This document shows positions 33,148 to 41,123 of a stretch of DNA of 43,239 bases, piece after piece. Origin of the DNA: Bacillus multifaciens (GTDB lineage Bacteria > Bacillota > Bacilli > Bacillales > Bacillaceae_G). Each line of letters starts with the position of its first letter. The stretch's first letter is position 1. Both the position numbers and the translations under genes were made by a program. The stretch covers positions 1-43,239 of the forward strand of contig NZ_JAVBXD010000039.1 of NCBI RefSeq assembly GCF_030756675.1. The letters are read 5' to 3'. Under the pieces are notes generated by a model that saw nothing but the letters and a program-made list of their open reading frames with translations, had not been told where the DNA came from and ran no database searches.

Positions 33148-34264
33148 TGTGAAAGAGATGATTGAATCTGTCTTACCAGTGCAATTGAATTTGCCGCAAC
33201 GAAAAGAAAAACCATTGGAAGTGCAACCGAAAGAAGAACAGACTTCATTTTCAGAGAAAATGAATGAAAAGTCGGTGGAGAAGCCAAAACGATCAACGAT
33301 AGAAAAAAGCGAACAGCCAAAAGAAATGAAGGCAAAGAGTTATGAAATTGAAAAGAGTAAGTTTGTAAAAAAGGAATCGCTTGTTTCAAAAGAAGAGAAT
33401 GAAGAAGACAAGCCGATAGAAGAGTTACTGCTAGCCATTTCAGAACAGATGCTAGGAATTGAGCAATTACGTGCACAACCAGAATCGTTATATCAATACA
33501 TACAAAAAATACAAACGATATACGAAACGTATGGAAATATAAAATTAAATGAGCTTCCAGCAACAGAGCTTCAATCGCTTATGGGATTTTTGAAAGAGAA
33601 TAATATTCAAAATACAATATGTTTGGAAGATACAATAGGGATGGCGTTAGAAAAATTAACAACGCCAGAAAATATGACTGACTTTGCAAAGATCATACAA
33701 AGTGAAACATGTGATTTAATGAAAAAAGAACAAGAACCAATTGCAACAATAAGCAAGCATGAGGTGGAAAAAACTTCAGAACTTGGAGATACGGATGTGC
33801 AACTTCCAACAGGCGAAACCAATGCGAAACCATTTCTTGTAGGAAATGATTCAGTTGTAAAACAAGATATGTCAGCGCAAAAAGTATCACTTCCTGATTT
33901 AGGAAAGAAAATGGAAGCACACGTTGAAGCGTTGCAAAAGTTTGTCGTGAAACAAGAACGCGTTCTTTTTCAATTAAATCCTGAAAAGCTTGGCACATTA
34001 ACGGTGTATATGAAAAAGCAAGGTGATCAAATTCAAGTTCATATTGAAATGGATAAACACGATGCGAAGAAGAAAGTCGAAATTATTTTTGATGAATTAA
34101 AAAATAAATTAAAAGAAAAAGATATTCAAATTGAACTAAGCTATACAGATAAAGATCAAAAACGTGAACAGCAGGAAAGAGGACAACAATATAAGCAAAA
34201 ACAAGTAGTTGTCAAGAAAGAACAGAAGGCAGAGCAAGACTTTGCTGGATTATTGGAGGAATAA
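33140..34264 (+). CDS. fliK: Flagellar hook-length control protein
   Basis: The 374-residue protein has a Lys/Glu/Gln-rich, mostly disordered N-terminal region and a C-terminal Flg_hook domain: VLFQLNPEKLGTLTVYMKKQ, then IQVHIEMDKHDAKKKVEIIF. FliK measures the hook and switches export specificity. The start is taken at ATG 33140 inside the end of fliJ; an in-frame ATG at 33158 with GAAAGAG upstream is possible. It ends 3 bases before flgD. Confidence 0.88.
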   Translation: MGDVKEMIESVLPVQLNLPQRKEKPLEVQPKEEQTSFSEKMNEKSVEKPKRSTIEKSEQPKEMKAKSYEIEKSKFVKKESLVSKEENEEDKPIEELLLAISEQMLGIEQLRAQPESLYQYIQKIQTIYETYGNIKLNELPATELQSLMGFLKENNIQNTICLEDTIGMALEKLTTPENMTDFAKIIQSETCDLMKKEQEPIATISKHEVEKTSELGDTDVQLPTGETNAKPFLVGNDSVVKQDMSAQKVSLPDLGKKMEAHVEALQKFVVKQERVLFQLNPEKLGTLTVYMKKQGDQIQVHIEMDKHDAKKKVEIIFDELKNKLKEKDIQIELSYTDKDQKREQQERGQQYKQKQVVVKKEQKAEQDFAGLLEE

Positions 34265-34267
34265 AAA

Positions 34268-34759
34268 GTGCCAACGGTTGGACTCAATACAACAAGTACA
34301 AACCATATTCCAGTAGGGCAAACACAGCAAGTACAAAATAAAAATGCTGTAGCAGCTACTCAACAAAAAACACCTGGGATTATGGGGAAAGATGATTTTT
34401 TAAAACTCTTTTTAGCGAGTTTTCAACATCAAGATCCAATGAATGCAATGGACACAAATCAAATGATGAATCAAATGTCACAGCTGTCACTTATGGAGCA
34501 AGTGCAAAATATGACGAAAGCTGTTGATTCCTTGAAAGAAACGATGTATACAACAGCACTAGATGGTGGGATGAAGTTTCTTGGTAAATACGTAAGAGGT
34601 GTAAACGGCGAAGGGAAGGAAGTAGTAGGAAAAGTCGATACGATTCGCCTTGGAGCAAATAATGATGTACAGCTTGTAATAGGTGATCAAGTTGTATCAC
34701 TTCGTTTCGTTGTAGATGCGTCTGATAAAGAAATAATGCCAACAGCAACAACAAAATAA
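34268..34759 (+). CDS. flgD: Hook scaffolding protein FlgD
   Basis: The 163-residue protein has the FlgD N-terminal signature GKDDFLKLFLASFQHQDPMN and QMMNQMSQLSLMEQVQNM. It is a short member that lacks much of the C-terminal Ig-like domain of enteric FlgD (about 230 residues). It caps the growing hook during assembly. Starts at GTG with GGAGG 9 bases upstream, directly after fliK. Confidence 0.93.
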   Translation: MPTVGLNTTSTNHIPVGQTQQVQNKNAVAATQQKTPGIMGKDDFLKLFLASFQHQDPMNAMDTNQMMNQMSQLSLMEQVQNMTKAVDSLKETMYTTALDGGMKFLGKYVRGVNGEGKEVVGKVDTIRLGANNDVQLVIGDQVVSLRFVVDASDKEIMPTATTK

Positions 34760-34807
34760 GCAATATAAACAAACATTAAACAAAATTTTAAGGAGTGTAC
34801 AAAGAAT

Positions 34808-36091
34808 ATGATTAAAGCATTATATACAAGTATTACAGGTATGAACGCAATGCAAAACGCATTAAGTATCACATCAAATAACATCGCTAACAGCCAAACA
34901 GTGGGCTACAAAAAACAAAAAGCAGTGTTTGATGATTTGTTATACAACAATACAATGGGTGCAAGAGGCGATGAAAATTATGCTGGCACGAACCCAAAAA
35001 GTATTGGTAATGGTGTGAAATTAAGCGGAACAACAACAGATTATTCAACCGGTCCTATTACGCTGACAAATGGAAAAACACAAGCAGCAATTGACGGGAA
35101 TGGATTTTTTGTTGTAGGTGATTCAAAAGGTGGAAATGTACAATACACACGTAAAGGGACATTTAGTGTATCTGATGATCATTATATTGTAAATTCTGAA
35201 GGACAATACGTACTTTCGTATCCGACGAAACCTGGAAAACAGGACATTGATTTTTCTAATGCACCGCAACCAATTAAAATTCCAATGGGCAGTGCAATTC
35301 CTGGAACGCGTACTGATCATGCAAGTCTTACAGGAAACATTGCAAGGAATATCGGGGAAACTGCAGAAGAATTTACAGTGTATGATGAAGAAGGAAATAA
35401 TTTTACGATGCGTGTAGAACTGAAACAAGTTACAGACGCCCAAGGAAAGCCGGTAGATGGAGAATATAAGTATAAAGTATTAGTACGAAATGATGCGAAA
35501 AAGGAGAAAACTTTTACTGAACTAGCTAATAATAAAGATTTGAAGTTTAATAATCTTGGTGAATTAATCCAAACGGATGCAGCTATAGTTCGTGATCCAG
35601 TTACGAATAAAATTACGCAAGGCGGAAAAGTGACAATTCCGTTTGGCGCTGGAGTAGAAGTAGACTTCAGTGGTGCAACAAATTATCCAACTGACGACAC
35701 ATTCAAACCAACAGAGGTTACAGGTCGTCCTGCGACAACAGTGAAAGATTTCGAAATTTCTGATGGTGGTTATATTATGGTAAGATATGGAGATGGAAGT
35801 AGTAGAGTTGGAGGACAACTTGCAGTAGCGGCATTCCCGAATGAAGAGGGACTTATGAAAATAGGAAATGGTAACTATGTATCGACACCATCTGCTGGTA
35901 CCCCTGCTTTAGGTGTTTCTGGACAAAATGGAACTGGTGCAGTTCGTGGAAAATCACAAGAAGGATCGAATGTTGATTTAGCTGTAGAATTTGTTGATTT
36001 AATGGTGTATCAAAAAGGATTCACTGGAAATACAAAAGTAATTAAAGTAGCAGACGATGTGTTAAATGAAGTTGTAAACTTAATTCGCTAA
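34808..36091 (+). CDS. flgE: Flagellar hook protein FlgE
   Basis: The 427-residue protein starts MIKALYTSITGMNAMQNALS with TSNNIANSQTVGYKKQKAVF, the hook-family motif, and AIDGNGFFVVGDSKGG. It ends with NVDLAVEFVDLMVYQKGFTG and DDVLNEVVNLIR. The central insertion (about residues 145-335) is of hook length and not FlgG length, so FlgE is preferred over FlgG. AAGGAG precedes the ATG. A strong hairpin follows. Confidence 0.93.
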   Translation: MIKALYTSITGMNAMQNALSITSNNIANSQTVGYKKQKAVFDDLLYNNTMGARGDENYAGTNPKSIGNGVKLSGTTTDYSTGPITLTNGKTQAAIDGNGFFVVGDSKGGNVQYTRKGTFSVSDDHYIVNSEGQYVLSYPTKPGKQDIDFSNAPQPIKIPMGSAIPGTRTDHASLTGNIARNIGETAEEFTVYDEEGNNFTMRVELKQVTDAQGKPVDGEYKYKVLVRNDAKKEKTFTELANNKDLKFNNLGELIQTDAAIVRDPVTNKITQGGKVTIPFGAGVEVDFSGATNYPTDDTFKPTEVTGRPATTVKDFEISDGGYIMVRYGDGSSRVGGQLAVAAFPNEEGLMKIGNGNYVSTPSAGTPALGVSGQNGTGAVRGKSQEGSNVDLAVEFVDLMVYQKGFTGNTKVIKVADDVLNEVVNLIR

Positions 36092-36100
36092 GAAAGCTGA

Positions 36101-36142
36101 ACCTCTATCAGTGGGACTTTCATCTTAACTGATAGAGGTCTT
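36101..36142. terminator. Hairpin after flgE
   Basis: A perfect 12-bp stem, ACCTCTATCAGT at 36101-36112 with its complement at 36128-36139. The T tract after it is short (CTTACTG), so termination may be partial. Confidence 0.7.
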
Positions 36143-36214
36143 ACTGCCTGTTAATGCGAATAAAAGATATAGATTCTATATCTTCTCATCATGAATAGTG
36201 AGGTTTATATAAAT

Positions 36215-36550
36215 ATGACAAGAGAAGAACGAATTTTGCAGTTGCCGTTTTTTCAAGATAAACGAGAGCTAGCACAGCAAATTGTAAATATTGAACAACA
36301 AGAAGGTAAATATTTACCAAATCAATTTGTTATTAAACAGGTACCTCCTTACACATTTGGAGAGAAGCAAGCAGTAATCGGTCGTGTTCATGAATTTTAT
36401 TTTATTGGGATTTATGGTGGTAACAAATGGAAGTACCAAGCGTTTGCGGATGTTATGCAATGTCGTTCTTTCTTTATTGGTTTGCCAGGTATTATAGATC
36501 AGCAGTTAGCATTTTGGTTTAATAATCTGGAATTACTTGCAGTTTCGTAA
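36215..36550 (+). CDS. Unknown small protein in the motility cluster
   Basis: I do not recognise a family. 111 residues from MTREERILQLPFFQDKRELA; soluble, no signal or membrane segment, with an aromatic-rich end (GGNKWKYQAFADVMQCRSFF). An ATG at 36191 is 8 codons upstream but has no ribosome-binding site; GAGG lies 11 bases before 36215. Located between flgE and another unknown gene, with repeat copy J behind it. Role in motility is only a guess from context. Confidence 0.6.
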   Translation: MTREERILQLPFFQDKRELAQQIVNIEQQEGKYLPNQFVIKQVPPYTFGEKQAVIGRVHEFYFIGIYGGNKWKYQAFADVMQCRSFFIGLPGIIDQQLAFWFNNLELLAVS

Positions 36551-36571
36551 AATGAAGTTTCTATAACATGT

Positions 36572-36770
36572 GAGGCTGTTATATAAGTAAAAAATGACAT
36601 AAAAACCTCTTTCTTTTTAGGGGGACGAGAGCATCTGGCCGTGCATAGAAGCGGTCAGGGCCCTTTCCTACCACAGGCAAAGTTTAAAACAAAAGGAGAT
36701 AGCGAGTGCAGGTTATGTTGTATCTTGCACAGCAGTGGCTTATATGTCGGAAAATTAAAATGAATATATA
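36572..36770 (+). repeat. bcr1-like repeat, copy J
   Basis: One of the clearest copies: ATGACATAAAAACCTC, GGGGGACGAGAGCATCTGGC, GTGCATAGAAGCGGTCAGGG, CTACCACAGGCAAAGTTTAA, GAGATAGCGAGTGCAGG, tail TTATATGTCGGAAAATTAAA. Confidence 0.9.
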
Positions 36771-36798
36771 GTAAATGCCAATAAGGGAGGAAATGAAT

Positions 36799-37284
36799 AT
36801 GGCGCAAAATAAATACCGTGTAACGTTCATTTCGCCGAGTGAAATTGAGCAGCGGACGATTATGGTAGCGAATAGTTTGCCTGATTTAATTCGTAAGGTA
36901 GAGAGTGTAATAGCAGATCCAAACGGTTATTTTATCAATGACAAAAAAAATAACTGTTATTTCCAAGTTGTAAAACAAAATGTCACATTTATTCAATATG
37001 AACTCCTATTTTCTGATAAAGCGATTCATATTGAAAAAGTGAAACATGTTGCACCCATTATTATGAAGAAATTATTTCAAACGGTGCCAGATCCAGAAAT
37101 ATATGGACTTGCATTACTTGATGTTGATGAAGAAACAAAGACTTTTCTCTTAAAGGAAATGGATGATTCCTTGCGCGTACAAGTTGAGAAGGAAATTATG
37201 CAAAAGTGGGAAGCTTCGCCGGCAGAAATATCAGGGGCACAAGAAATATTACTTGATACGCTCGTTTCACTTACAAATGAGTAA
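36799..37284 (+). CDS. Unknown protein between flgE and cheV
   Basis: No family recognised. 161 residues from MAQNKYRVTFISPSEIEQRT; soluble, mixed alpha/beta, with an acidic C-terminal half (YGLALLDVDEETKTFLLKEM). ATGs at 36775 and 36793 also lie in frame, but GGGAGG ends 8 bases before 36799. Flanked by repeat copies J and K on both sides, so it is probably its own transcription segment within the motility region. Confidence 0.6.
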   Translation: MAQNKYRVTFISPSEIEQRTIMVANSLPDLIRKVESVIADPNGYFINDKKNNCYFQVVKQNVTFIQYELLFSDKAIHIEKVKHVAPIIMKKLFQTVPDPEIYGLALLDVDEETKTFLLKEMDDSLRVQVEKEIMQKWEASPAEISGAQEILLDTLVSLTNE

Positions 37285-37287
37285 AGT

Positions 37288-37502
37288 ATATATAAAATAT
37301 ATATAAATACAAGCTAAAAAACGACTTAAAAAACATTTCTTTTTAGGTGGGCGAGAGCAACTGGCCATGCATAGAAGCGGTCAGTTTCTTTTCTTGCCAC
37401 GTGCAACGGTTTAAAACAAAGAGAGAAAGCGAGTGCTAGTCATGGTTTATTCTGCATGGCAGCGACTTGTATGTTGGAAAATTAAAACGTATTTATATAT
37501 AG
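37288..37502 (+). repeat. bcr1-like repeat, copy K
   Basis: ACGACTTAAAAAACATTTC, GGTGGGCGAGAGCAACTGGC, ATGCATAGAAGCGGTCAGTT, TTGCCACGTGCAACGGTTTA, GAGAAAGCGAGTGCTAG, tail TTGTATGTTGGAAAATTAAA. Ends next to the cheV leader. Confidence 0.9.
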
Positions 37503-37529
37503 AAAAATAGAGAGGAGCATTACCCGTCT

Positions 37530-38438
37530 ATGTCACAAGCACAAAGTATTTTACTAGAAAGTGGAACAAATGAGTTAGAAATCGTAACATATACAATTGG
37601 GGAAAATTTATTTAGTATAAATGTTATGAAAGTACGTGAAATTATCAATCCGTTTCCGGTAACACCAGTTCCAGAAGCAAATGCAGCAGTTGAAGGTGTT
37701 GTCCAAGTACGTGGTGAAATTTTACCTGTTATTAACTTAGCAAAAGCATTGAACTTAAAATCCAGTAAACCACTAGACCAAACAAAGTTTATCATTGCAG
37801 AATTGAATCAAATGAAAGTGATTTTCCGTGTAGATGAAGTGCATCGCATTCAGCGTATTTCATGGGAACAGATTGATGAACCAACTTCTTTATCGATGGG
37901 ATTAGAAGAAACAACATCCGGAATTGTTAAGCTGGATGAGAAAATTATTTTATTATTAGATTATGAAAAAATCGTATGTGAAATTAGTAATGTTGGTTAT
38001 GAAACACAAAAAATAACTGGACTAGTAGAAAAAACAGATCGTGCTGAAAAAAGTATTTATATTGCAGAAGATTCTGCGATGCTTCGCCAAATATTAGAAG
38101 AAACATTAACAACAGCTGGATATACAAAAATTAACTTCTTCAGTAACGGTGCAGAAGCATTAGCACAAATTGAAAAATTGGCAGAAGAACAAGGAGAAAA
38201 TATGTTCCAACATATTCATCTGCTTATTACAGATATTGAAATGCCAAAGATGGATGGACATCATTTGACGAAAGTGATTAAAGATCACAAGGTAATGAAC
38301 CGATTACCAATTGTTATTTTCTCTTCTTTAATTACAAATGAATTGTATCATAAAGGCGAATCTGTTGGAGCTAATGCACAAGTAAGTAAGCCAGATATTC
38401 AAGAGTTAATCGGGCTGGTAGATAAGCTTGTTTTATAA
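37530..38438 (+). CDS. cheV: Chemotaxis coupling protein CheV
   Basis: The 302-residue protein combines an N-terminal CheW-like domain (EIVTYTIGENLFSINVMKVR, then VVQVRGEILPVINLAKAL) with a C-terminal receiver domain: acidic pair in IYIAEDSAML, phosphoacceptor Asp in LLITDIEMPKMDGHHL and Lys in VSKPDIQEL. It couples receptors to CheA and takes part in adaptation when phosphorylated. As no cheW is seen nearby, CheV may be the main coupling protein of this cluster. GAGGAG lies before the ATG. Confidence 0.95.
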   Translation: MSQAQSILLESGTNELEIVTYTIGENLFSINVMKVREIINPFPVTPVPEANAAVEGVVQVRGEILPVINLAKALNLKSSKPLDQTKFIIAELNQMKVIFRVDEVHRIQRISWEQIDEPTSLSMGLEETTSGIVKLDEKIILLLDYEKIVCEISNVGYETQKITGLVEKTDRAEKSIYIAEDSAMLRQILEETLTTAGYTKINFFSNGAEALAQIEKLAEEQGENMFQHIHLLITDIEMPKMDGHHLTKVIKDHKVMNRLPIVIFSSLITNELYHKGESVGANAQVSKPDIQELIGLVDKLVL

Positions 38439-38457
38439 AAAATATGGTAACGACTCA

Positions 38458-38640
38458 GTCACTCTATGAAAAACCGATAGAAAAGCATTTTTTTAAGTGG
38501 CCCTGAGGGACTGGTGATGCATAGGAGCGGTCAGTGCCTTTTCCTGCCACGCGCAAAGTTTTAAAACAAAGAAAGGCAGCGAGGTCTAGGTCTATTTTTA
38601 TCTTCATGGCAGCCATTGTACTCCTTACCAAACTAAATAT
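38458..38640 (+). repeat. bcr1-like repeat, copy L
   Basis: A variant copy: ACCGATAGAAAAGCATTTTT head, AAGTGGCCCTGAGGGACTGG in place of the usual GGGCGAGAGCATCTGG, then GATGCATAGGAGCGGTCAGT, CTGCCACGCGCAAAGTTTTA, tail CTTCATGGCAGCC. Confidence 0.85.
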
Positions 38641-38707
38641 GTAAGGTTTTGTTATAGACTATTGAGAAATTTATTTTAAGTAATGAAACAATACACACAT
38701 CCTAATG

Positions 38708-38756
38708 AAAAAAGAAGGTAATGATCTATTATATAGAGAATTATCTTCTTTTTTTC
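38708..38756. terminator. Hairpin between repeat copies L and M
   Basis: AAAAAAGAAGGTAAT at 38708-38722 pairs with ATTATCTTCTTTTTT from 38740. It has A and T tracts on both sides. It probably ends cheV-derived transcripts. Confidence 0.75.
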
Positions 38757-38773
38757 GTAACTATTCAGTTACT

Positions 38774-38955
38774 ATATGAAAAACCGACAGAAAAGCATTT
38801 TTTTAAATGGGCGAGAGGAACTGGCGATGCATAGGAGCGGTCAGTGCTTTTTCCTGCCACGCGCAAGGTTTGAAAACAAAAGTAGACAATAAGTGCAGGC
38901 TCCTGCCCTTGTTGGCATGACAGCAGTTTATATACCCAAAAATGAATTTATAAGT
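38774..38955 (+). repeat. bcr1-like repeat, copy M
   Basis: ACCGACAGAAAAGCATTTTT head, AATGGGCGAGAGGAACTGGC, ATGCATAGGAGCGGTCAGTG, CTGCCACGCGCAAGGTTTGA, diverged tail. Closest to copy L. Confidence 0.85.
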
Positions 38956-39021
38956 AATAGAGAGACACATCTTCACTAGAATCATACACTTTTCTAAAAG
39001 GTATAGTTGAGTAGTTACTTT

Positions 39022-39215
39022 TTTCTTTATAAATTTAAAAATGACTTGAAAAACCTCTTTTTTAGGAGGTCGAGAGCGTCTGTCCATGCATAGAAGCGGT
39101 CAGGGCCTTTTTCTGCCACGGGCAATGGTTAAAAAAAAGGGAGAAAGCAAGTGTAGGTTAGGGTTTATTCTGCATGACAGCGACTTATGTGCCCGAAAAT
39201 CAACATGGATTTATC
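39022..39215 (+). repeat. bcr1-like repeat, copy N
   Basis: ATGACTTGAAAAACCTC, GGAGGTCGAGAGCGTCTGTC, ATGCATAGAAGCGGTCAGGG, CTGCCACGGGCAATGGTTAA, GAGAAAGCAAGTGTAGG, tail ATTCTGCATGACAGCGACTT. It lies directly before the mogR promoter region. Confidence 0.88.
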
Positions 39216-39261
39216 GATATTATATTTTTATACTTTTTATATATTTTTTTATGTTAATTAT

Positions 39262-39289
39262 TTGACATATATTTTACATATATTATATG
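39262..39289 (+). promoter_or_regulatory. Promoter of mogR
   Basis: A perfect TTGACA at 39262-39267 and TATATG at 39284-39289, 16 bases apart, lie in a very A/T-rich stretch with T runs upstream. Such T/A tracts could also be autoregulatory sites, but no exact TTTT-N5-AAAA site was found. Confidence 0.55.
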
Positions 39290-39364
39290 ATTAACATGTA
39301 AAATTTTCTATTTTTACAAGTGATAAGGGAGCTATTTAAGGCAATAAGGGGAGTGCGATAGGAG

Positions 39365-40312
39365 ATGGCACAAGACAGCGCAGTTTTAGTTTTAAAGAAG
39401 TTACAAGAATTACTGAAAAAGAAAGATAAAATTAAAAATATGGAAGAAGAATTTGAAAAAATAGCAAAAAAATTTCATGTGAGATTTGAAGAAGTATTGG
39501 ATTTGTATAATAAAATGTTTCTTTTTCAAATGGATGTAGAAAAATTTGGTGGTTTTGAAGTATACGAACAATCAGATATAGCATGGTTGAAGTCTGAGCT
39601 AGCCTTATTACAAGAAGTTTATCAATTTTGTCAGCAGAACGGTATGAACATTTTGGAGATTTCTGATTGTATAAGTAAGGAAAAGCTACAACTGTTTTTT
39701 AAAACACCTAGTCAATTGCAAAATACGTATTATAAATTAAGAAAAGAAGAAATTGGCTTAGAAAATATAAAAAAACAAAAACCAGGTAGAAAACGAAAAA
39801 CTACTTTTATAAAACAATTACATTTTAATAAGGAAGAGTATAAAAAAGAAGTAAAAATAAAAGAGGAAAGTCCAAAAATAGATAATAATCTTGTTACTTT
39901 ATTATCTGGAATTGTTAATAATTTTCAATTGATAGATGAAAAAGATGAACAAAATGCAACTGGGTTGTATCGCTTTATGGATGGAATTTATAAGTTGTCT
40001 AGCATGGCTGCAGAGTATGTTCAAGATGCACAAGATATTGCTGGATTTAGAAAAGAGATTACGGCGTTATACAGTGAGACAGAGCGCTTACGAAGAGAAA
40101 AAGAAGAGCTTGTAGCAGATATGAGAGAAATGACTAATCATATGATTCGCTTTATCACAAGTTCTGATGTGGAACAAATTCGTACTTTGCCGTATTTCGT
40201 ACATATGTGCAAACAAGACTTGTATAAACTTGGACTATATAGTGGTATAACAGAAGGGCAATTAAAAGTCATGATTGATCACAGCGGACAGGTTGTGTCA
40301 GTGGTGAAATAA
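39365..40312 (+). CDS. mogR: Motility gene repressor MogR
   Basis: The 315-residue protein matches Listeria MogR (306 residues) in its DNA-binding part: FFKTPSQLQNTYYKLRKEE (about 117-135) followed by the basic minor-groove arm QKPGRKRKTTF. The N-terminus has the MogR helices (GGFEVYEQSDIAWLKSELAL), and a coiled coil precedes the C-terminal DLYKLGLYSG. MogR represses flagellar genes in Listeria and is conserved in the B. cereus group. The gene has its own promoter and is the last plus-strand gene of the cluster, convergent with flagellin. GATAGGAG precedes the ATG. Confidence 0.9.
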   Translation: MAQDSAVLVLKKLQELLKKKDKIKNMEEEFEKIAKKFHVRFEEVLDLYNKMFLFQMDVEKFGGFEVYEQSDIAWLKSELALLQEVYQFCQQNGMNILEISDCISKEKLQLFFKTPSQLQNTYYKLRKEEIGLENIKKQKPGRKRKTTFIKQLHFNKEEYKKEVKIKEESPKIDNNLVTLLSGIVNNFQLIDEKDEQNATGLYRFMDGIYKLSSMAAEYVQDAQDIAGFRKEITALYSETERLRREKEELVADMREMTNHMIRFITSSDVEQIRTLPYFVHMCKQDLYKLGLYSGITEGQLKVMIDHSGQVVSVVK

Positions 40313-40328
40313 GAGAAGTCATCCGGAA

Positions 40329-40424
40329 TGAAGTGGCCCTAAAAGGTTAGACAGGTTATTTCATTAGGTAGCTTCTTGGGCATGAGCTCGGTATTGTATG
40401 AAGCCACTGAAAAAGTCCACTTCA
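40329..40424 (-). mobile_element. Internally deleted IS3/IS150-like remnant
   Basis: TGAAGTGGCCCTAAAAGG at one end and GAAAAAGTCCACTTCA at the other form inverted ends (TGAAGTGG with CCACTTCA). On the minus strand the codons QYRAHAQEAT-stop (about 40402-40364) are the last residues of an IS150-type transposase OrfB. Only about 96 bases are left, so it is a dead solo-end product. Confidence 0.7.
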
Positions 40425-40429
40425 TAAGA

Positions 40430-40476
40430 AAAAAGAGATCCATCATCTACTATATACTGGTAATGGATCTCTTTCT
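40430..40476. terminator. Bidirectional terminator after mogR
   Basis: AAAGAGATCCAT pairs perfectly with ATGGATCTCTTT at 40463-40474. The IS remnant now separates it from the mogR stop. Confidence 0.85.
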
Positions 40477-40554
40477 ATTTTCAGCATATTGATAAAATGC
40501 GTGTTATTTTTTCTTTTGAAGAGAATTTGACTATAAAAAAAGTGCACGACTTCT

Positions 40555-40940
40555 TTTTATTATATAAATACGAATTAAAAAATAAAAACCCTCTCTTTTT
40601 GGATGGGCGAAAGCATCTAAAGCGGTCAGGGCCTTTTTCTGCCACGTGCAAGGTTTAAAACAAAAGGAGAAAGCAAGTAGCGATCATGCTGTGTTCTGGG
40701 TGCCCAGCTAAGCTGGGCACTGCTTATTGGTGAAAGTCCAATCTAGGTAAGAACCAGGTCGCCTAATAGCTGACAGGCAACTGGTGGAGAAATCCTAAGG
40801 TTGAAGCACTGTGACAAAGTTAAAATGATAAACTGAAAGCCAAAGAAAGAAAAACATCGGAAAGCCGTATGAGGGAGAACCTCACGTATGGTTTTCTACT
40901 CTACGCATAGCAGCGATGTATATGTCAAAAAATTAAAATG
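40555..40940 (+). repeat. bcr1-like repeat, copy O, interrupted
   Basis: AAAAATAAAAACCCTCTC, GGATGGGCGAAAGCATCT, AAGCGGTCAGGGCC, CTGCCACGTGCAAGGTTTAA, GAGAAAGCAAGTAGCGATCA, then TGTGTTCTG at 40698. A foreign 206-base segment follows before CATAGCAGCGATGTATATGT resumes near 40906. The segment TGGCCATGCATAGG of other copies is also missing. Confidence 0.85.
40699..40904 (+). ncRNA. Group II intron-like RNA remnant inside repeat copy O
   Basis: The insert opens with a 10-bp palindromic hairpin (GTGCCCAGCT at 40700-40709) and continues GGTGAAAGTCC, TCTAGGTAAGAACCAGGTCG and CTGACAGGCAACTGG, sequences I associate with bacterial group II intron domains I-IV. At 40862-40894 lies a domain V-like hairpin, AAGCCGTATGAGGG-AGAA-CCTCACGTATGGTTT in outline, with the AGC triad. 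Only about 10 bases follow it, so domain VI with its branch-point A is absent, and there is no reverse transcriptase ORF. At about 206 bases it is far shorter than an active intron. Confidence 0.6.
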
Positions 40941-41051
40941 AGTGAAATACGAGGGAGGGGAAAGAAGGGTCTGATTTTTCTTGGGTTTAACGATAGTAAA
41001 TTTCAAAAACTTGTGAAAGGCGGGAAGAAGATAGGGGAGCGTATTATGTAG
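40938..41051 (+). CDS. Possible 37-aa remnant ORF
   Basis: ATG at the end of repeat copy O opens MSEIRGRGKKGLIFLGFNDS, then KFQKLVKGGKKIGERIM and a stop. There is no ribosome-binding site, and the start lies in the repeat tail, so the frame is probably the end of a lost gene. Not recognised. Confidence 0.2.
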   Translation: MSEIRGRGKKGLIFLGFNDSKFQKLVKGGKKIGERIM

Positions 41052-41062
41052 AAGTTATAAAG

Positions 41063-41095
41063 AAAAAACACACCTCAATAAGAGGTGTGTTTTGT
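41063..41095. terminator. Terminator hairpin, left copy of the IS1182 target duplication
   Basis: CACACCTC-AATAA-GAGGTGTG with A and T tracts on each side. The identical 33 bases recur at 42658-42690 on the other side of the IS. Confidence 0.9.
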
Positions 41096-41123
41096 CAGAG
41101 TGTTGGGAAACCCTTCGGGTTTC

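Noticed and set aside
39216-39364. MogR operator sites of the Listeria type (TTTT-N5-AAAA)
   Set aside because: The AT-rich DNA before mogR and flgB contains many T and A runs but no convincing exact site; calling one would be guesswork without a matrix.
2706-40940. Repeated units considered as a CRISPR array
   Set aside because: Copies are about 190 bases, imperfect, scattered between genes and in both orientations, with no short uniform spacers and no cas genes.
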